Origin: Myxococcaceae bacterium
GTDB taxonomy: Bacteria; Myxococcota; Myxococcia; Myxococcales; Myxococcaceae
Direction of reading: 5' to 3'
NCBI GenBank assembly: GCA_016793095.1
Contig: JAEUJQ010000041.1
Span: 1 to 64,000 of the forward strand
Length of the DNA stretch: 64,000 bases
Translations under genes and position numbers: made by a program
The notes under the pieces: generated by a model
Database searches by the model: none
Seen by the model: only the letters and a program-made list of their open reading frames with translations
Told to the model about the DNA's origin: nothing
Part shown: piece by piece, positions 61,596 to 64,000 of the stretch
How positions within the stretch are numbered: position 1 is the first letter of the stretch
Layout: each line of letters opens with the position of its first letter

Positions 61596-62960
61596 TCAGC
61601 CTTCGAAGGCGGCGTCGGTGAGCTCGAGACCGCGGTCGATGATGGCGAAGCCCTCTTTGAGCTGCGCCTCGGTGATGGTGAGCGGCGGGTTGCAGGTGAA
61701 GTTGTTCCACCGCGTGAAGGTGAACAGGCCGTTCTCGCGGAAGAAGGTGGCCAGCTTTGCCATCGCCGGGTGCGAGCCGTTGTACGGGGCGAGCGGCTCG
61801 TTCTTCGAGTTCTTGCGCAGGTCGATCATGCCGAAGAGGCCGATGTTGCGGCCCTCGAGAATCGACACGTGCTTCTTCTGCAGGCGGTCCATCTCGCTGC
61901 GCATGACGGCGCCGAGCTTCGCGGCGTTCTCGGGCAGCTTCTCGTCGATGGTGACGCGCAGCACCGCCTCGGCGGTGGCGAGCCCGACGGGGTGGGAGTT
62001 GTAGGTGAGGCCGCCCCAGTACACGTTCTTCTGGAAGTGCTCGTGAATGGCCTTCTTCATGCCGACGGCGCCGAGGGGGAAGTACGAGCTGGTGAGGCCC
62101 TTCGCCATCGTGACCAGGTCAGGCACCACGTCGAAGTGCTCGTACGCCATCATCTTGCCGGTGCGGCCCATGCCGGCCATCACCTCGTCGCAGATGAGGA
62201 GGATGCCGTACTTGTCGAGCAACGCGCGCAGGCCCTTGAACCAGCCCTTCGGCGGCACGAGCACGCCGTTGGTGCCGGTGACGGTCTCGACGATCATCGC
62301 AGCGATGGTGTTGGGGCCCTCGTACTTGATGGTCTCCTCCAGGTACGTGAGGTTGTTGTGGCAGCGCTCCTCGTCGGTCTTGCCGAAGGAGAAGTCGTAG
62401 GGCGTCGGGTCCATCACGTGGATGACGCCGGGCGAGGCGGGCTCCGAGGCCCAGCGGCGCGGGTCACCGGTGAGCGACATCGTGAGCTGCGTGCCGCCGT
62501 GGTAGCTGCGGTAGCGCGCGAGCACCTTGTGCCGGCCGGTGAAGAGGCGCGCCATCTTGATGGCGTTCTCGTTCGCCTCGGCGCCGCCGAGCGTGAAGAA
62601 GAAGGCCGACATGCCGGGGACGATCTCCGACAGCAGCTTTCCGACGCGCGCGCGCACCTGGGTAGCGGTCTGCGGGTAGACGAAGATGAGCTCGTCGAGC
62701 TGGCGCTTCATCGCCGCGATGACGCGCGGGTGGGCGTGGCCGACGAGCACGCTCATGAGCTGCGCGTTGAAGTCGAGGATCTTCTGGCCCTCGGGCGTGT
62801 ACAGGTAGACGCCCTCGGCGCGCGCGATGGGGAGCGGGTTGACCGTGTTGCCGGCGGCCCAGGTGTAGAGCGTGTGCTCCTTGCAGAGGTCCACCATCTG
62901 CTGGGTGGGCATCGGCTCTTTCGCGAACTCGTGGGGGTACCCGAGGAACTGGCTCGTCAT
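61596..62960 (-). CDS. class III PLP aminotransferase
   Basis: A 454-residue fold-type I, class III aminotransferase. The pyruvate/taurine/beta-alanine subgroup is suggested by overall likeness (TLGGAEANENAIKMAR; ICDEVMAGMGRTGKM). The PLP lysine lies in TMAKGLTSSYFPLG. Operon context (NCS1 permease, MmsA) suggests beta-alanine or 3-aminoisobutyrate transamination to malonic or methylmalonic semialdehyde, the last step before MmsA in reductive pyrimidine breakdown. The substrate is not proven. Its stop is 5 bp before the NCS1 start. Confidence 0.93.
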   Translation of the reverse strand: MTSQFLGYPHEFAKEPMPTQQMVDLCKEHTLYTWAAGNTVNPLPIARAEGVYLYTPEGQKILDFNAQLMSVLVGHAHPRVIAAMKRQLDELIFVYPQTATQVRARVGKLLSEIVPGMSAFFFTLGGAEANENAIKMARLFTGRHKVLARYRSYHGGTQLTMSLTGDPRRWASEPASPGVIHVMDPTPYDFSFGKTDEERCHNNLTYLEETIKYEGPNTIAAMIVETVTGTNGVLVPPKGWFKGLRALLDKYGILLICDEVMAGMGRTGKMMAYEHFDVVPDLVTMAKGLTSSYFPLGAVGMKKAIHEHFQKNVYWGGLTYNSHPVGLATAEAVLRVTIDEKLPENAAKLGAVMRSEMDRLQKKHVSILEGRNIGLFGMIDLRKNSKNEPLAPYNGSHPAMAKLATFFRENGLFTFTRWNNFTCNPPLTITEAQLKEGFAIIDRGLELTDAAFEG

Positions 62961-62993
62961 GTGCGCTCCGTGAGGACTGCCTTGGAAGTGAAA

Positions 62994-63028
62994 GCCCCCG
63001 GAACCTCATTCGACGAGGCGCCGGGGGC
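62994..63028 (-). terminator. strong hairpin between mmsA and aminotransferase
   Basis: GCCCCCGG (62994-63001) pairs with CCGGGGGC (63021-63028), with an inner CCTC/GAGG stem. On the minus strand the hairpin is followed by TTTCACTT, a weak U tract. It lies 34 bp upstream of the aminotransferase start, so it is a terminator or attenuator that would lower read-through from mmsA. An 18-bp direct repeat (63042-63059, 63068-63085) lies just upstream of it. Confidence 0.5.
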
Positions 63029-63135
63029 AAGAAGAAGGTGGACCGGCGCTGGCGAGCGCGCCCGGCAACCGGCGCTGGCGAGCGCCTCGCGGGCGGGTGT
63101 TTGCCCGTCGAGGCAGGGCGAGCGCGCCCAGCAAC

Positions 63136-64000
63136 TCAGCTCATCCAGCTCGCGTCGGACGCAGCGGCCCACTTCTCGGTGACCTTCTTCGGACGGCTCC
63201 AGAAGCGGAAGCCGTCGAAGCCGGTGATGTCGCCGTGGCCGAACTTGGAGGAGTTGAAGCCGCCGAAGCTGAACGGCTCACGCGGCACCGGGACGCCGAC
63301 GTTGATGCCCACCATGCCGGCCTCGAGGCGATCGGCGCAGGTGCGCGCGACCATGCCCGAGGTGGTGAAGATGGCGGCGCCGTTGGCGTAGAGGCTCTTG
63401 TGCTGCAGGTTGATGGCCTCATCGAGCGTCTTCACGTGCACGATGGAGAGCACCGGCCCGAAGATCTCCTCGCAGCCGGCCGGCATGTCGATGGTGACGT
63501 TGTCGAGCACGGTCGGGCCGATCCAGTGGCCGTTGGCGCCGTCGACCTTCTGCTTGCGGCCGTCCACCAGCACCTTCGCGCCGGCCTTCTCGGCGTCGTC
63601 GATGTACTTGAGGATGCGCTCGCGTGACGCGGCCGAGATGATGCTGCCCATGTCTTCGCCGAGGCGGATCTTGCGGACGTTGTCGGCGATGCCGTCGATG
63701 ATCTTCTGCACGTCACCGACCGCGACCATGAGCGAGCTGGCCATGCAGCGCTGGCCGGCGCAGCCGTAGCTCGAGGCGACGACGTTGGAGCTGGTGAGCT
63801 GCAGGTCGGCGTCGGGCACCACCACGACGTGGTTCTTCGCCGAGCCGAGGCAGAGCATGCGCTTGCCGACCGCGGCGCCGCGCGCGTAGAGGATCTTCGC
63901 GACCTTCGTGGAGCCGACGAAGCCGACGGCCTTGATGTCCGGGTGATCGACGATGGCCTCGACGCACTCACGCTGGCCGTTGACGACGTTGAAGAGCCCG
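63136..64000 (-). CDS. mmsA: (methyl)malonate-semialdehyde dehydrogenase, partial
   Basis: The C-terminal 287 residues of an aldehyde dehydrogenase; the 5' end is outside the window. The catalytic Cys lies in YGCAGQRCMASS, the CoA-acylating MMSDH signature, unlike the usual GQxC of hydrolytic ALDHs. CEEIFGPVLSIV and VGVPVPREPFSFGGFNSSKF are family motifs. The enzyme turns methylmalonic or malonic semialdehyde into propionyl- or acetyl-CoA, as in valine and pyrimidine breakdown. Other genes of the pathway may lie to the right of 64000. Confidence 0.93.
   Translation of the reverse strand, partial: GLFNVVNGQRECVEAIVDHPDIKAVGFVGSTKVAKILYARGAAVGKRMLCLGSAKNHVVVVPDADLQLTSSNVVASSYGCAGQRCMASSLMVAVGDVQKIIDGIADNVRKIRLGEDMGSIISAASRERILKYIDDAEKAGAKVLVDGRKQKVDGANGHWIGPTVLDNVTIDMPAGCEEIFGPVLSIVHVKTLDEAINLQHKSLYANGAAIFTTSGMVARTCADRLEAGMVGINVGVPVPREPFSFGGFNSSKFGHGDITGFDGFRFWSRPKKVTEKWAAASDASWMS

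Overview
The window is high-GC bacterial DNA (by eye roughly 70% G+C) with dense coding on both strands. Its gene content points to a myxobacterium-like member of Myxococcota. The signs are many secreted lipoproteins with Gly-rich (GGGTA, GGGAT, GGSAA) or Asp-Ala-Gly-rich linkers, MopE-type and disintegrin-like Cys-rich repeats, a TPR-PEGA protein, a GspC-like PDZ protein and very few assigned operons. The genus cannot be fixed from the sequence alone. I see no rRNA, tRNA, CRISPR array, prophage or complete insertion sequence.

Layout. 1-11 kb: a Gly-linker lipoprotein, a patatin-like phospholipase, a secreted EEP-family nuclease/phosphatase with a small partner, a ThrE-type amino-acid exporter, a DUF1566 protein, an atypical SDR, a pair of membrane-anchored unknowns, an O-methyltransferase, a secreted esterase and a GspC-like protein. 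11.1-15 kb: a compact operon with a TetR regulator under a likely self-operator, a glycyl radical enzyme and its radical-SAM activase. 15-15.8 kb: a small ORF followed by a frameshifted nucleotidyltransferase. 15.8-21.5 kb: an AspT/YidE-type transporter, then a lipid-flavoured operon (unknown, ICMT-Lgt-like fusion, scramblase-like protein). 21.5-31.8 kb: gpmI, a tandem-repeat small ORF, two large Cys-rich lipoproteins, a TPR-PEGA protein and a three-gene membrane operon.

31.8-46.6 kb: a DUF3556 membrane protein, a Nif3-like protein, a nickel/cobalt transporter cluster, a C39-like cysteine peptidase, a haem-motif lipoprotein, an 827-residue Ala-rich protein of unknown function, a small-ORF/nucleotidyltransferase pair, glnA, an Uma2-family protein and an orphan aceK. 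46.9-56.7 kb: a 1472-residue MopE/RCC1-like lipoprotein, a zinc-ribbon membrane protein, a frameshifted lipocalin-like gene, a beta-helix lipoprotein and a non-genic block with 40-bp tandem repeats. 56.7-64 kb: a B12-binding radical SAM protein, a truncated M50-like protease fragment, a ccdAB toxin-antitoxin module with a clear 28-bp operator dyad, and a minus-strand operon (mmsA, class III aminotransferase, NCS1 transporter, secreted protein) that fits pyrimidine or beta-alanine catabolism.

The most interesting items are the glycyl radical enzyme operon with its minimal activase, the ICMT-Lgt fusion/scramblase operon, the 13-repeat disintegrin-like lipoprotein, the in-frame 21-bp repeat ORF coupled to its neighbour, the 827-residue orphan protein, and two small-ORF/nucleotidyltransferase pairs, one of them frameshifted. 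All functional assignments rest on motif reading only; no database search was run.
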